Made by a program: the position numbers and the translations under genes. Under the pieces are notes generated by a model. It saw only the letters and a program-made list of their open reading frames with translations, was not told the origin of the DNA and did no database searches. Positions 34,601-46,181 of a stretch of 64,000 nt of DNA are shown in pieces (positions within the stretch are counted from its first letter, which is position 1; every line of letters starts with the position of its first letter). This stretch comes from Chimonanthus salicifolius (taxonomy: Eukaryota > Streptophyta > Magnoliopsida > Laurales > Calycanthaceae). Location: positions 28,378,869 through 28,442,868 of the forward strand of contig CM023533.1 of the NCBI GenBank assembly GCA_013350335.1, written 5' to 3'.

Positions 34601-37600
34601 AATTTGAAGATGATGTTCTTGCAGAGAGAGTACTGAAGAGTTTAAGGTTCGGATAAATGCTTTGGTTGCGAAAGCTCAGAAGGTTCCAGAAGAAGGATGG
34701 ACAATGCAAGACGGCACTCTTTGGCCAGGGAACAATGTTCGAGATCATCCTGGGATGATTCAGGTAACTTATTTCAATTCCCTACTTATGATCCTTTAAG
34801 TTTTCTTCTGGCACTTCATTTTGACATGCTCTTTTATGTTTATTTTTAAATTCAGGTCTTCTTAGGCCAAAGTGGGGGGCATGACACAGAAGGCAATGAA
34901 CTACCACGGCTGGTATATGTCTCTAGGGAAAAAAGGCCTGGGTTCAATCACCACAAGAAGGCTGGTGCTATGAATGCTCTGGTAATTTGCAAACCTTTTT
35001 TCTTTCATTTTTTTTTTTTATTGTGATAATTTCTATTACTATCTATAGTGAAATGCCTTTTACGTTGAATACCAACTTGTGCTGGACTGGACGTTAGTGC
35101 TTATATTGGTTTTCTTCAAGTGACCATTTGTGCAACATTTTGATCCATCGTTTAATTTCATCATTTGCATTATTTTGATGGAGTTCTCTTCCCAACAGGT
35201 GAAGGTATCTCTCTCTTTTTCTGGATATGTTTTCTTAATACTTCTGTGACATTACAACCTAGTAACTATAACATGGATTCTTTGAAAAGGGCAACTACCC
35301 AGGTTAGACGTGCCCCCTTGTTGGATTCTTCACTGATTCCTCAAGTGCCTTTTTTTATTGGTACTGCATTGACATTATATTCTATTTTTTCACGTTGGCA
35401 AGAGGCTGTGGCATATTTGGTGAGTCATCATTGTTGAAACTATAAGGGTTGCCAGTTCAAGTCATGCCATTTCTGAAGTCTAACTAAAAAGTTAAAGTGT
35501 ATGTGATTTCATTGTATTTTTATGTTAAAATAAACAGATAAATACAGTTAAATTCATTCCAGTACCATTTTGAGTGCACAAATCCTATGTTTTGGAAATG
35601 CCAAAAGAGAACTCATACCCATGTCGCCATCTTGGATTCTGAGAAACTTATGTGTACATGCTCATACATCTTGGCTTAGTTACACCTTCAATGCATAACC
35701 ATTTGCCATGTAGATATTATGTCATCTATTGTTTTCTGATGCTCATATCGCAAATTGTGTCTTAATGTATGATGTGAAGTGTAAAACCTATCATTTTCTC
35801 ATATCTCATTGTGTTCAACAGGTTAGAGTCTCTGCTGTACTTACAAATGCACCTTATCTATTGAACTTGGATTGTGATCACTATATCAACAATAGTAAGG
35901 CTATAAGAGAGGCAATGTGCTTTATGATGGACCCATTATTGGGAAAGAAAGTGTGCTACGTTCAGTTTCCTCAGAGGTTTGATGGTATTGACAGACATGA
36001 TCGTTATGCCAATCGCAACATTGTGTTTTTTGATGTAAGTTTGAATCAATACCTGCAATGCTTGGTGCTTTTTCGTCATGTTGATCTGCCCTGAAGACTG
36101 ACTGTGATGGAGTAACAATAAATCTTTTGCCTTGTACAGATCAACATGAAAGGCTTGGACGGTATCCAAGGACCCATATATGTCGGCACTGGATGTGTGT
36201 TCAGGAGACAGGCACTTTATGGTTTTGATGCTCCAAAAACAAAGAAGCCACCCACAAGGACCTGTAACTGCTTGCCAAAGTGGTGCTGCTGTGGCTGTCT
36301 CTGTTCTGGGAGGAAGAAGAAGAAGAACACCAAACCTAAAACAGAAAAGAAGAAGAAAAATTCTCGGAGGGGTGAGGCAGGGGCACCTGTGTTTGCTTTG
36401 GAAGGTATTGAAGAAGGAATTGAAGGTAATTTTTCTTGCTTTCAGTGAATGCTGGATCATTGACATTTTCCATAATTCCCGATCCATTAAATTACAGTGG
36501 GAAAACTGTTGTGAAGGATAATATATGCATAATTTGCTCAAATTAAGGTATCTGATTTCCTGAAAACTTGTGTTCTGTGATATCTGAGAGTGGTAATCGG
36601 CAATGGTCCTGAAAATTACTGATGTTAAGAGTAGGCTTTGGCTCCTTGCATTAGGTACAAACCATTGGATTCCCATTTAGATATTATGTCAATTTTTCTG
36701 TTTGGCTCCTTTGACTTCAAAGTCCATTGGATTTATAATCATACTTAGTCAATATACTGATGCCAATGTTTAACGTCATTGTTCACTATTACTTGTGTGG
36801 TTGTACGTGTCAAACAACTATAACGATAATATGAGCTGTTGTTTGCTCTCATTTGGTATTTTGCTTCAGAAGTCCCACCTGCAATTCATCCTTCTAACTT
36901 GTATTGAGTTGTTTTGCAGGGATTGAGAATGAGAAATGCGCTTTAATGTCTGAGCAGAAGCTAGAAAAGAAATTTGGACAGTCTCCTGTGTTTGTTGCAT
37001 CCACACTGCTTGAGGATGGTGGTGCACTGAAAAGTGCCAGTCCAGCTTCCCTTCTTAAAGAAGCCATCCATGTCATCAGCTGTGGCTATGAAGATAAGAC
37101 AGATTGGGGAAAGGAGGTAACTTCAGTGGTTCTATCAATGTCACTGAACACAAATGCTCATTGTATCTTGGTGGACTTCCCTTGACCTTGATTTCACTTT
37201 CTTCTAGGTTGGATGGATCTATGGCTCAGTTACAGAAGATATCTTGACAGGTTTTAAGATGCATTGCCATGGGTGGCGATCTATATATTGTATACCATCA
37301 AGGCCAGCATTTAAAGGTTCTGCTCCAATTAATCTTTCTGATCGTCTACACCAAGTTCTTCGATGGGCCCTTGGATCAGTCGAGATTTTCTTGAGTAGGC
37401 ATTGCCCTCTCTGGTATGGGTATGGGGGTGGTCTGAAATGGTTGGAGCGACTCTCATACATAAATGCTACAGTATATCCGTGGACATCAATTCCTTTGCT
37501 CGCTTACTGTACACTACCAGCTGTTTGCCTGCTCACTGGAAAATTCATCACTCCAGAGGTATTGAAGTTCACAAATTGGTTCTATATTTGAGGACTTAAT

Positions 37601-38240
37601 TCTATTTATTTTGCAAATTGTCTGATTCATACAAACTTACGTTTGTGTTTTGCAGCTTAGCAATGTAGCTAGCTTATGGTTTCTGTCACTTTTCATCTTA
37701 ATTTTTGCCACAAGTATTCTGGAAATGAGATGGAGTGGAGTTGGGTTAGATGATTGGTGGAGAAATGAACAGTTTTGGGTTATTGGAGGAGTCTCTGCTC
37801 ATCTCTTTGCAGTTTTTCAGGGGCTGTTGAAAGTTCTTGCTGGTATTGATACCAATTTCACAGTGACATCAAAAGGTGGTGACGATGAAGAGTTCTCGGA
37901 GTTGTATGCATTCAAGTGGACCACACTGCTTATCCCTCCGACAACTTTGCTGATAATAAATCTAATTGGTGTAGTTGCCGGTGTTTCAAATGCCATCAAC
38001 AATGGTTATGAATCGTGGGGACCTTTGTTTGGTAAGCTCTTCTTTGCCTTCTGGGTGATTGTACACCTCTATCCCTTCCTCAAAGGTATGTTGGGCCGGC
38101 AGAACAGGACGCCTACCATTATTATTGTTTGGTCGATCCTCCTTGCATCAATTTTCTCCCTTTTGTGGGTTCGGGTTGATCCTTTCTTGGCTAAGTCAGA
38201 TGGACCAGTACTAGAGGAATGTGGATTAGACTGTAATTAG
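31635..38240 (+). CDS. CESA6: Cellulose synthase catalytic subunit, CESA6 clade (14 exons)
   Basis: Exons: 31635-31715, 31986-32181, 32520-32731, 32820-32922, 33064-33238, 33854-34120, 34193-34538, 34629-34763, 34856-34981, 35822-36034, 36140-36425, 36920-37116, 37208-37558, 37656-38240; 1090 residues. The plasma-membrane enzyme extends beta-1,4-glucan from UDP-glucose in the rosette complex. Seen: N-terminal RING-type zinc finger with eight Cys (39, 42, 58, 61, 66, 69, 81, 84); two N-terminal and about six C-terminal membrane spans; D,D,D,QxxRW residues DDG (398-400), DCD (564-566), TED (788-790) and QVLRW (828-832); C-terminal ECGLDCN. The start [11 protein letters not shown], the junction [15 protein letters not shown] and the segment [13 protein letters not shown] place it with CESA2/5/6/9 (primary wall). 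Oddities: CRTC where CESA proteins usually have [12 protein letters not shown] for DGTPWPGN, and exon 8 is in frame only from the third AG (34627-34628); from the expected acceptor (34624) it meets a stop at once. Identity is very sure; the exon 8 start is not. Confidence 0.93.
34621..34640 (+). other. Frame break or shifted acceptor at CESA exon 8
   Basis: The intron ends TTCTTGCAG at 34624, and exon 8 would start AGAGAGTACTGAAGAG. All land-plant CESA proteins that I know read K-R-E-Y-E-E-F-K here, which needs AGAGAGTATGAAGAG; the C at 34633 is one extra base and gives an immediate TGA. Using the AG two steps downstream (34627-34628) gives K-S-T-E-E-F-K, in frame and one residue shorter. So this is either a loss-of-function allele, an assembly error or a tolerated acceptor shift. 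Confidence 0.8.
34982..35821 (+). other. CESA intron 9 (840 bp)
   Basis: The longest intron of this gene, between CTG|GTAATTTGC and TTCAACAG|GTTAGAG. It is T-rich with no recognised transposon or exon. It separates the KKAGAMNAL and VRVSAVLTN coding segments. Confidence 0.7.
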
Positions 38241-39776
38241 CCGATTGAAAGAATTCAACAGGGGTTACATTCAGGTAGTCCTGGAGCATATCTGAATATT
38301 TCTGCCTCGACACTACAGGACAAGATTATCTGTGGATTCTATATTAGCTTTGATGTGATCCTGCAATCTGTAGATAGATACTCAGTTGAGTTGCATTTTT
38401 TGTTGCGTGGGTCCACCTCACTGCTTCAGGCGATGGAATAGGGAGGTTGAGCTCTCCATGTGTAGTTTATCCGTGGAAGGTAGGCAGTTGCAACAATGCT
38501 CCATAATTCTTTATTAGTTTCAAGTGGGAGAGTATCAACGACTCTGTTCATGTATTCTTGCAGTTGGTATGTTTATTGATTTGTTCACAAATAAGGCAAG
38601 CATTCACTGCTCCTACAGAAAATGGGGAACTCTGTTTGATCATTGGTGACTGCATGTTTGTTCCCACAATATGGAGCAATACTTCCACTGGAAAGGTTAA
38701 AAAATGAGATATTCTTTACTAGAGAGTGAGGGGATCTTCTAAATTTGGGTTATGATATGATGTTGCCCTTAACTGAAAAAGAAAATGCATGCAGAGTGTG
38801 ATCCCCCAGTTCCGATAATTTATGTGTGTACTGTAATAAGACAATGTTCGTTCTTTTGTTCAAAAACTATTTATGTACTGGATGGTATCTCTGCATTTGT
38901 TCCATCTGAGGCTTTGGAGCAGACTCATCATAGTTTGTCCAATAACAAGATTTCCATTCTTTCTTTTTTTCTCTTATATATAATCTTGAATGTTTCTAGA
39001 CTACATTGAAAACAAAGGCAAATGAATCCTTTTCCAACTAGCAATAGCAGTATCCAGATGCAACCTGGAGATGATTAGGCCTATGGCTTTGCATTTCTTT
39101 TTCTTCTCTTGAGTGGCTCTTTGTCTTGGCATTTGTAAAGCTCACAATCTAGCGTTTATAGCTTGTTCTCTGTTTATTACCCAAGTACAAACTACAATAG
39201 GTTGGTAAAGGGCTGGCATAATATTCTTTTCTTTCAAGGGGCCAGTGATAGTATTGCATCTTTCATCTTTGTTTTTTTAAATAAAAACAGTCGAGAATCA
39301 TGTGGGCTGCATATTTTTTTATTGACATTTTTGACCTTAGAAAAAATGAGAGCTAAGCATTGAATATTTATATTATATGATGTGGAACGTGCAACGAAGG
39401 GCGATTGTTTTGACGGTAGGTGATCCTTCACATTGCACGTGAAATGGGTTACAATGCAGTGATTTCATTTGATTCACATGAAGGCTTTTTCTTATTCATG
39501 CAAGTAAATGGTGTTTTGTTTTTCTATTGCTTTATAGGCGGTCTCTTTCTACTTCTGGAAGGCAAGTAAAGAGTGGTCCTTGTCTTTGAGTCTTGCCCCC
39601 AAGAAACCTATTTACCCAAGTATTTTTTTATTTAGCTAATCAAATGGTCCTGTCGGCAGAGTCTGTAAGATCTTTGCTTTTGAGTTGTCAAGGGGGCCCT
39701 TTCCTGCCCTGGTGGGTGGGACAGTACTAGTACTAGTAAATGACTGAATCCTGCCTTGAATGATATAGTCACTGCT
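38241..39776 (+). other. CESA 3' region and spacer
   Basis: The first few hundred bases after the TAG at 38240 are likely the 3' UTR; AATAA-type signals occur but none can be chosen. No other gene is seen. The sequence is less AT-rich than the deep spacers, and I recognise no repeat in it. Confidence 0.45.
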
Positions 39777-39899
39777 GCCTGCTGAGATCAAGCAAACACT
39801 TGTCTGTGTTCTATTTTGAGGGAATGAGAGAGAGAGCCTGCTGAGATCAATCAAGCAAACACTTGTCTGTGTTCTATTTTGAGAGAGAGCGAGCGAGCT
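39777..39899. repeat. Imperfect tandem duplication, about 59-bp unit
   Basis: Two adjacent units share cctgctgagatcaa and aagcaaacacttgtctgtg and end in GA-rich sequence (gagagagag / gagagagcgagcgag). The second has an extra tcaa. It is a simple local duplication in non-coding DNA. Confidence 0.8.
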
Positions 39900-40875
39900 G
39901 GCAAGTGTTGGTGGTGGCCAGGTGCCCATGCGAGTTGGTAGGGTAGAGAAGAATTGGAGTGGATTGTACACAGGAAACAGTGCAGTAATAAAACTCTGCA
40001 TTATTGGAACAGGTCCTGCAATGAATAACCTTAGGTTTTACCTTGTTTGAGGACCCTTTTTCTCTGCGACTTTCTCTAATCTACTCACTTCTCTTGACCC
40101 GAGATTTTTACATTCCAAAGTTTCCAACAAGTGACTCTCATTCACCCATGTAATGGGTTGTTTTCTAGGGGGGTTTTACGGGCAGAGTTTGGGTCGGGTT
40201 ACGTACTCTATGGCAGCTTGATTTGAGCCTGCTTGTCGGGCTTTCTAGGTTAAAGTCTCAGTTTGGAAAAAAAACTAAGCCAGTCTTTGCATTTGCAACC
40301 ATTAAAAATTCAACTATTCAGATTGAAAATAGATATAGTGAGTTACACGTGGATCAAATTTGAGTTTAAAATTTAATTTCTAGCTATTTGATTTAATTGT
40401 TAAAGTTATTAGATGCCATTGTCTTGGTAATTCTTAAAGTGGTGTAATGAATTGATCTCTAAGGTCAAGTAACTAAAAGTCGAGTTTTGATTTCAAATTT
40501 AGTTCCTCTGGAGCTTTTTGAACGATCAGTCTTTTAATTAATTTCAAAATATATATATATATTTTTAAAAAATAAAAACTGGCCCGGTGCATGCATATTC
40601 ACATATAATGGGGGCTTCTTTTAAAATCTTGAACTATTTATATAAATGGGTTTAAAAATTTAGACGGGCTCAGCCCAATGGGGTGTTCAAAAATTGTTGT
40701 TTGACCCTTGGAACAACTCTAATGTTTTTGAATCTTGGATTTGGAGAAGGCTGGATGGTTTTTTATTGCAAACAGTAGGTTTTTTGAGCATTTCAGAGGG
40801 GTGTACTTGGAATTTTGGATGGTTAAACACATGAGAATACAATAATGTGGCATGATGGCATTTTATGTTAAAAAA
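39900..40875. other. Intergenic DNA
   Basis: Nothing recognisable. AT-rich, with stops in all frames, between the tandem duplication and the Stowaway element. Confidence 0.5.
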
Positions 40876-40877
40876 TA

Positions 40878-41093
40878 CTTTTTCCGACCCAATTTAGTTG
40901 TCTAGTATGCATTTTGAGACAATTTCAATTTAGTTGTCTAATATGCATTTTGGGACTGTACCAAAATAGTTGTCTGATATGTCATTTTGATTTTCTCTCT
41001 ATATATCATATCTAATATAATATGTCTTTTGAGAGTCCGCCCTTAAACAATTTCAATTTTTAAAATAAGACAATTAAAATGAGATGGAGGAAG
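40878..41093. mobile_element. Stowaway-type MITE (Tc1/mariner), TA TSD
   Basis: A 216 bp element flanked by TA dinucleotides (40876-40877 and 41094-41095). The left end CTTTTTCCGACCCAATTTAG and the right end, inverted, CTTCCTCCATCTCATTTTAA are variants of the Stowaway consensus CTCCCTCCGTCCCA. Both arms carry TTGTCT(A/T)-type repeats, present three times on the left side. Small size, TA target and end sequence fit Stowaway well. No coding capacity. Confidence 0.85.
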
Positions 41094-41400
41094 TAATAAA
41101 TAATATACATGAGTAGAAAATTTTGGATTCGTGCATATTCTTTGGATCCAAAAATGATCTATCTTGTTTATTATTATATTGTTTAGTTCTCATTAATTTA
41201 GGGTTTGACATTTATAACAACAAACTCTATAATTAAAAGTTCTTCTGAGCTTGATAATATGAGTATCTAAGGCTGACAATATGTAAAATGAACTTTTTGA
41301 AAGGATATAAAATTATTACATTTTTCATAGTTGTAAATTGGCAAACGAATCCTTAAACTCACATCATATCTATTAGACGACACAATAAAATTTAAGGGTC

Positions 41401-41565
41401 TTCGTAGCAGTTCAACTGGTTGTCTCCCGCATCAAAAAGCGGGAGGTTGCAAGTTAGAGCCCCCATGGTCTAACTTTGGTGTGATCTAGGGATAGTGGGT
41501 TCATCCGTAAGGATTTTAGACTGGGTATTCCGTGGTTTCCTACACGTAAATTAAAAAAAAAAAAA
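41401..41565 (+). mobile_element. SINE family S1, complete copy with 9-bp TSD
   Basis: The tRNA-like head has box A TAGCAGTTCAACTGG and a degenerate box B (GCAAGTTAGAGCC), then the family body (tctaactttggtgtgatct, ggattttagactggg), the 3' end cctacacgtaaatt and an A13 tail. It is flanked by exact 9-bp duplications TTAAGGGTC at 41392-41400 and 41566-41574. This copy best defines the 5' end of the family. Confidence 0.88.
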
Positions 41566-41574
41566 TTAAGGGTC

Positions 41575-42421
41575 AAAATAAATATTGTATGTTTGAGACA
41601 TGTTTCCAATAAAACAAACTATTCATCTTTGTGGCTTTAAAATAAAAAACAATTAACAATTAGGTGAATTCAATCTCCTCCACTGGATTTTTGTTAGGCT
41701 ATAGTGTCGATGCCCATATTAATTTTGGTATTTTTACAATACTTTTGATAATCTATCTTAAGAAACACGTCTCTATCATCATCATTATTATTTTAACTTG
41801 CCTTCCTTTATTCTTCACTATTTAACTCTATATATAGCATTGGTGTTAGTATTTTATTTTCTCGGTGGAAAGGCCTTTGTTTGATGGTATTCTACTAGTT
41901 TGCTATCAATTTTATACTCCCATTTATATAAAATTATGATATTTTTTTGTGCTTCATTTACTGTGTCCTTATCATATTATTTTTATTAAAATGAGATCCA
42001 CAATTTTGAATATTTATGATTGAGGTGTCCATGGTCTCTTAGATCACTCGATTAATCTTCAACATATGTGTAACCTCTCTACCTGCACACGTTGGATAAA
42101 GTGTTTTCTTTTCTCTATTGTCAACTCTACTGAACTAATACTCTTCATTTCTGATGCGATACTGATTTTCAAATGATTTGTCTCGAAACTCTATTTGACA
42201 TTAAGTTTACTTAAAATTAAGTCGATTAATTGTCTAGTTAATCATACTACAAGAAACATCTTACATTTTAAATATTAAATTGTCTATAATTAAAATAAAT
42301 AAATAAAGATAGTGATTTGAACACACTGTATTATGGTTTCATCAAATTACATTTTTTTGTAAATATTGGAAAATGTAAAACCTCTATTAATTTTTTCGAT
42401 TATCATAAGATTTTTCACCTT
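41575..42421. other. Intergenic DNA
   Basis: AT-rich sequence between two S1 SINE copies. No gene or repeat recognised. Confidence 0.5.
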
Positions 42422-42581
42422 GTCTTGAATCTCAACTAGTTATCTCCCATCTCAGAAAGTAAGAGGTTGAGGGTTCGAGCCCCTATGGCCTAATCTTGAT
42501 GTGCCTTAGGAGTAGTGAGCTCATCTGTGAGGATTTTACGCTAGGTATCCCACAATTTTCCACACATAAATTAAAAAAAAA
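42422..42581 (+). mobile_element. SINE family S1, near-complete copy
   Basis: Head ctcaactagttatctccc, exact box B GGTTCGAGCCCC, body cctaatcttgatgtgcctta and ggattttacgctagg, 3' end ccacacataaatt with an A tail. It lies about 860 bases from the copy at 41401 in the same orientation. I could not find a clear flanking duplication. The exact box B supports a tRNA origin. Confidence 0.8.
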
Positions 42582-43900
42582 TAAATCTTTCCATATAAAA
42601 GAAACCACTCATAATTCTATTTTACTCTTCATTTTATTATAATAAATTAGAAAAGTGAACAGGCAAAGCAGAACAGATCAATTTCCTTCATAATTTTTTA
42701 TGAAATGGTGAATTATTTTTTCTTATTATAGTAAGATTGAGCTCTTCAGTTCACCTTGTAAAAGGATACTCCCAGCTGTCAAAAGAAACTGGGGAGGTTG
42801 GCAATGCATTAATGGGCCCAGATTATGTGGATCTTTACAGAAGTTGGGCGCAGTTTGGTCATGGTTGGATCTGATTTGGTCTGCCACTTGCACAATACAT
42901 GACATAAATCAGGGTCAGAACAGGATGAAAGAATATTTATGGTACATATCAGTGAACAATTGGGCTGTCCCACTTAGATTTTAGAACCCACGTTATCACA
43001 ACATGTTGTGGACTGTCAATTGAACCGTCTCTTTAAGGTTGGATTAAATAAAATTTAACTGCGGTCAAACTCAATTAAATTTGTGCCATTAATATAAATA
43101 TTGTTAAATTATTAATTAATATTTAATTGATGAATTTAAATAAGATTTTAAACAAAAAATATTTTCCTCGTCTAAATATAATAATAAGATTAATGTATTA
43201 TGCTAAAATCAATAGTCCTAGAGCTTAAAGAGAAAAATGAATATTTAAGTGCGAGATTAATTTTACTATATATACTCATTTAAATACTTTAAAATATGTA
43301 TAAATTATAGATTTACACAATTATTATCTATATTCACAAAATTCAACAATAATCATTCACAAACCAAAAAATATTGACAACTAAAATCACATTATGTAAG
43401 TACCTATTATATAAATACACAATTATATTATTGAAAAATTAGAATTCTCTAATAGTCTAATCAGTATTACTTTAACTTAATCATAATATTTTTAGTTATT
43501 AAAAATAAGTTTACTATAGAAATAAAATGTTTTCTAAAAATAAGTGAGATTTATCACTAAATGAAGTACAAAATCGATATAAATCATAAAATAAAGGTTT
43601 AAAATAATAATCACTACTTATTGATAAACAATCCCAATAATCCATTGAAATGGTTGGTCACACAGTCACATGTTTACTTGCCAATTTTTATTACCTATTT
43701 TAATTCATAAGTGAAGTCTTTCAATTCTTTCTTATTGAGTGTCGATAAGGAAGAGTGGGCAGTGAGGGACTTTGAGTAAAAATCACTACTCACTGAGTCA
43801 GCGTGTTTGGCATTGTTGGGCTTGACAATTTGTGGTCCATTTGGCTACATGAAATAAAATAACAAATTTAAAAAATACGGTGAACCGAAGAAAAAATTTT
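42582..43900. other. Intergenic DNA
   Basis: Very AT-rich with stops in all frames. No gene, RNA gene or repeat family recognised. Confidence 0.5.
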
Positions 43901-43908
43901 GTCTACCC

Positions 43909-44336
43909 AAGGGGTGTAAAAAACGGCATGGCCGATAATTAGGCCGATATGCAAATATTGGCCGATATGCATATCAACCGAATTATCGGCCGACAAGTTT
44001 CTCTCTCCTGTTTTTTCTTTTTTTAAATATCTGTATTATTTTATTATTTTATTTTTTCTAAATTAAAAAATATGAAAAAATCGAAAAAGAAACTATTTTA
44101 AAAAAAAAATTAAAAATGTAAATATCGGCCGATATATGGACTCGGGCCCATCACCGTTTTGTTTTTTTTTTTAAATACCGATATTAATCATATTGGCCGA
44201 TATCGGACCGATATGATTCAGCGATATATCGGCCATATCGGCCGATATGAAGTTTGTACGGCCGATACAATACGTATCGGCCGATATGATAAGGGACTTA
44301 AAATCCGAATCATATCGGCCGATATATGTACCCCTG
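43909..44336. mobile_element. hAT-like non-autonomous element with GGCCGATAT motifs, 8-bp TSD
   Basis: A 428 bp element with ends AAGGGGTGTA and, inverted, CAGGGGTACA. It is flanked by exact 8-bp duplications GTCTACCC at 43901-43908 and 44337-44344. CAGGGGTG-like ends and an 8-bp duplication are typical of the hAT superfamily. The sub-terminal regions hold about a dozen copies of GGCCGATA/TATCGGCC, several as the palindrome ATATCGGCCGATAT. The middle (about 44010-44120) is A/T homopolymer. No transposase. A truncated relative sits at 26295-26645. Confidence 0.88.
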
Positions 44337-44539
44337 GTCTACCCTAATCAACTTTTTAAGGAAATTCCACTTTTGACCCCTATGGAATTCTAAAATCAAA
44401 AGAATATGGGCTACATGGGCCTGCCGACCCAAATCCAGCCCACTCGGTGATCGATCCAAGAGCTACATGAGTTAGTCTTGATCTAATTTAGATTTAAATA
44501 TCGGCCGACCTTCTAGATATTCTTGAATACTTGTAGATG

Positions 44540-45140
44540 AGATGTTGATCCGTACACTATAATCGTGTGCACTTCAGCATGGGCCTACTAAATAGGATTG
44601 TGTTAGGCCCGTTAGAATGATTATTGTTTTAATATATTGTCCACCAAAAATCACATTGATTGGATTGATCAAGCCATATTTTTTAAAGCTTTCAAAATTT
44701 CATTATTTTAAATTAATTTTGTAATGACCCGGCTTGGGGTCCAACTCAGTGGAAATTGTCCTCTTTGGGCCCACACGTGCACACGCACATGCACTAGCCC
44801 CCACAGTTTTGCCTTTGGGCCAGGTCCAGATACCCGGCCCAAAATGCATCCACTGTGTTGAGGAGGGGTGATCACATTTAAACCCCATGCGGAAATATGA
44901 AATTTCCGATGTGGGACTTCCCTTTTCCCACTCTACCGCACTACACACTCCCTCTTCCACTCTTCAGGACTTGGGCCTGACCTTAATGGACTCGGCCGTC
45001 TGAGCCAGGTCAGGGTCTCACAAATTTGTTAATATAACTTTTAAAAAGAAGGCTAATCAATCTGATCAAATTGCATATTGGTGGACAATATATTGAAGAA
45101 AAGATATTACGGTAAATTTACTAATGAACATCTCATAAAA
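44540..45140. mobile_element. Foldback repeat interrupted by a solo LTR
   Basis: Left arm (about 44630-44719) and right arm (about 45023-45100) are inverted copies: both contain AATATATTGTCCACCA, a GATTGAT(C/T)A(A)GCC segment and TTTTTTAAA / TTTTTAAA. The solo LTR at 44720-45022 separates them at the presumed loop. Removing the LTR and one AATTT would bring the arms together. The outer ends are not exactly defined. Confidence 0.6.
44720..45022. mobile_element. Solo LTR, TGT...ACA, 5-bp TSD
   Basis: A 303 bp GC-richer block that starts TGTAATGACCCGG and ends GGGTCTCACA. It is flanked by exact 5-bp duplications AATTT at 44715-44719 and 45023-45027. TG...CA ends with a 5-bp duplication define an LTR insertion. 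No primer-binding site, internal region or second LTR is present, so it is a solo LTR left by recombination between two LTRs. Its orientation is unknown; the TGT-to-ACA symmetry does not decide it. Confidence 0.85.
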
Positions 45141-46181
45141 TATGGTACATTGATTCTACAATGATCATAGATAATATGATATTGACATATTGATCCTTAT
45201 ATTTAAAATATTGATAGATATTTATCAGAAATTTTAAAAGTCAATACTTTAGTATCTAACTAATATTTAAAATTTAGGGTTTTTTACATGAACAAATGCT
45301 TAATTATGTGTGTTACAAAAATATTGGTGAACTTTTGGACATGACTTTCAGCACAAGTTAATTCCTTAGACACAATTCTCACACTGGCCCATCAAAGAGA
45401 TATTTTGGTGTCAGTCCTACTCAAAGTAGAAAATACAATCGAGTCCGAAACTCAATGGTCATATTGGCCATGGTCGAATTTAGTAAATTTTGTCAACTCA
45501 ATACAGATTTTAATATTTATATTTTATATCATTGTTTCTTCTTCCTCGAATTTGAATTCAGTAATGGAGACTTGGGCTTGCATCTTTATTGTCTACTTTG
45601 ATCAAAATCTGAATTTTAAAATAAATGTTTGATATTCAGTCTTTATAATATTACTATATACCATCGTGGTCATTCTTAAATATTTTATATCAATTATGAA
45701 GAGGAATTAAACTTAAATGAGTTGATTTAATCTGATCTATTTGTTAAATGTATTAAAGTGGAGATCAAAATATTTAACTCAATTTAGCCTGTTTGATTGA
45801 ATGAATTCAATAGACAGTAACCGTTTGGAGTTGAGCGTGAATTGGCCATCAAATCATACTGAATGAGTACGGCCGCACAAGCATAGACCCACATTGCCGA
45901 GGCTCAAGGCTCAATCGGGGAGAAAACTGGTCCATGGTCAAAACTAAGAAGCCGAACTTTGATGAATTTTCACAAGAGAATTGGTAAAAGAAGACGACTC
46001 AGTTGTGAATCCCGATAGATGTGGACATGAATATATGATCCAGTGATGTGGTGGAAGTCAAGCACCAAAATCCTGCACAACAAACTCGGCTTCTATGCCA
46101 CCTTTGATTGGTCGGAGCTACAAAACTCCATCATCTCTCCAACCCTTTACAATTCAACCATATTCATAATACAAGCAGCTG
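45141..46181. other. Spacer and upstream region of the 4-exon gene
   Basis: AT-rich to about 45830, then more mixed. The last 300 bases may hold the promoter and leader of the gene that starts at 46182. I cannot assign a TATA box or a transcription start. Confidence 0.4.

Noticed and set aside
36146..36448. Open frame in the Cys/Lys-rich CESA segment as a separate metal-binding protein
   Set aside because: It is exon 11 of CESA (class-specific region) reading into intron 11.
42422..42500. Functional tRNA gene at the GGTTCGAGCCCC box
   Set aside because: No acceptor or anticodon stems can be formed; the box belongs to the tRNA-derived head of a SINE.
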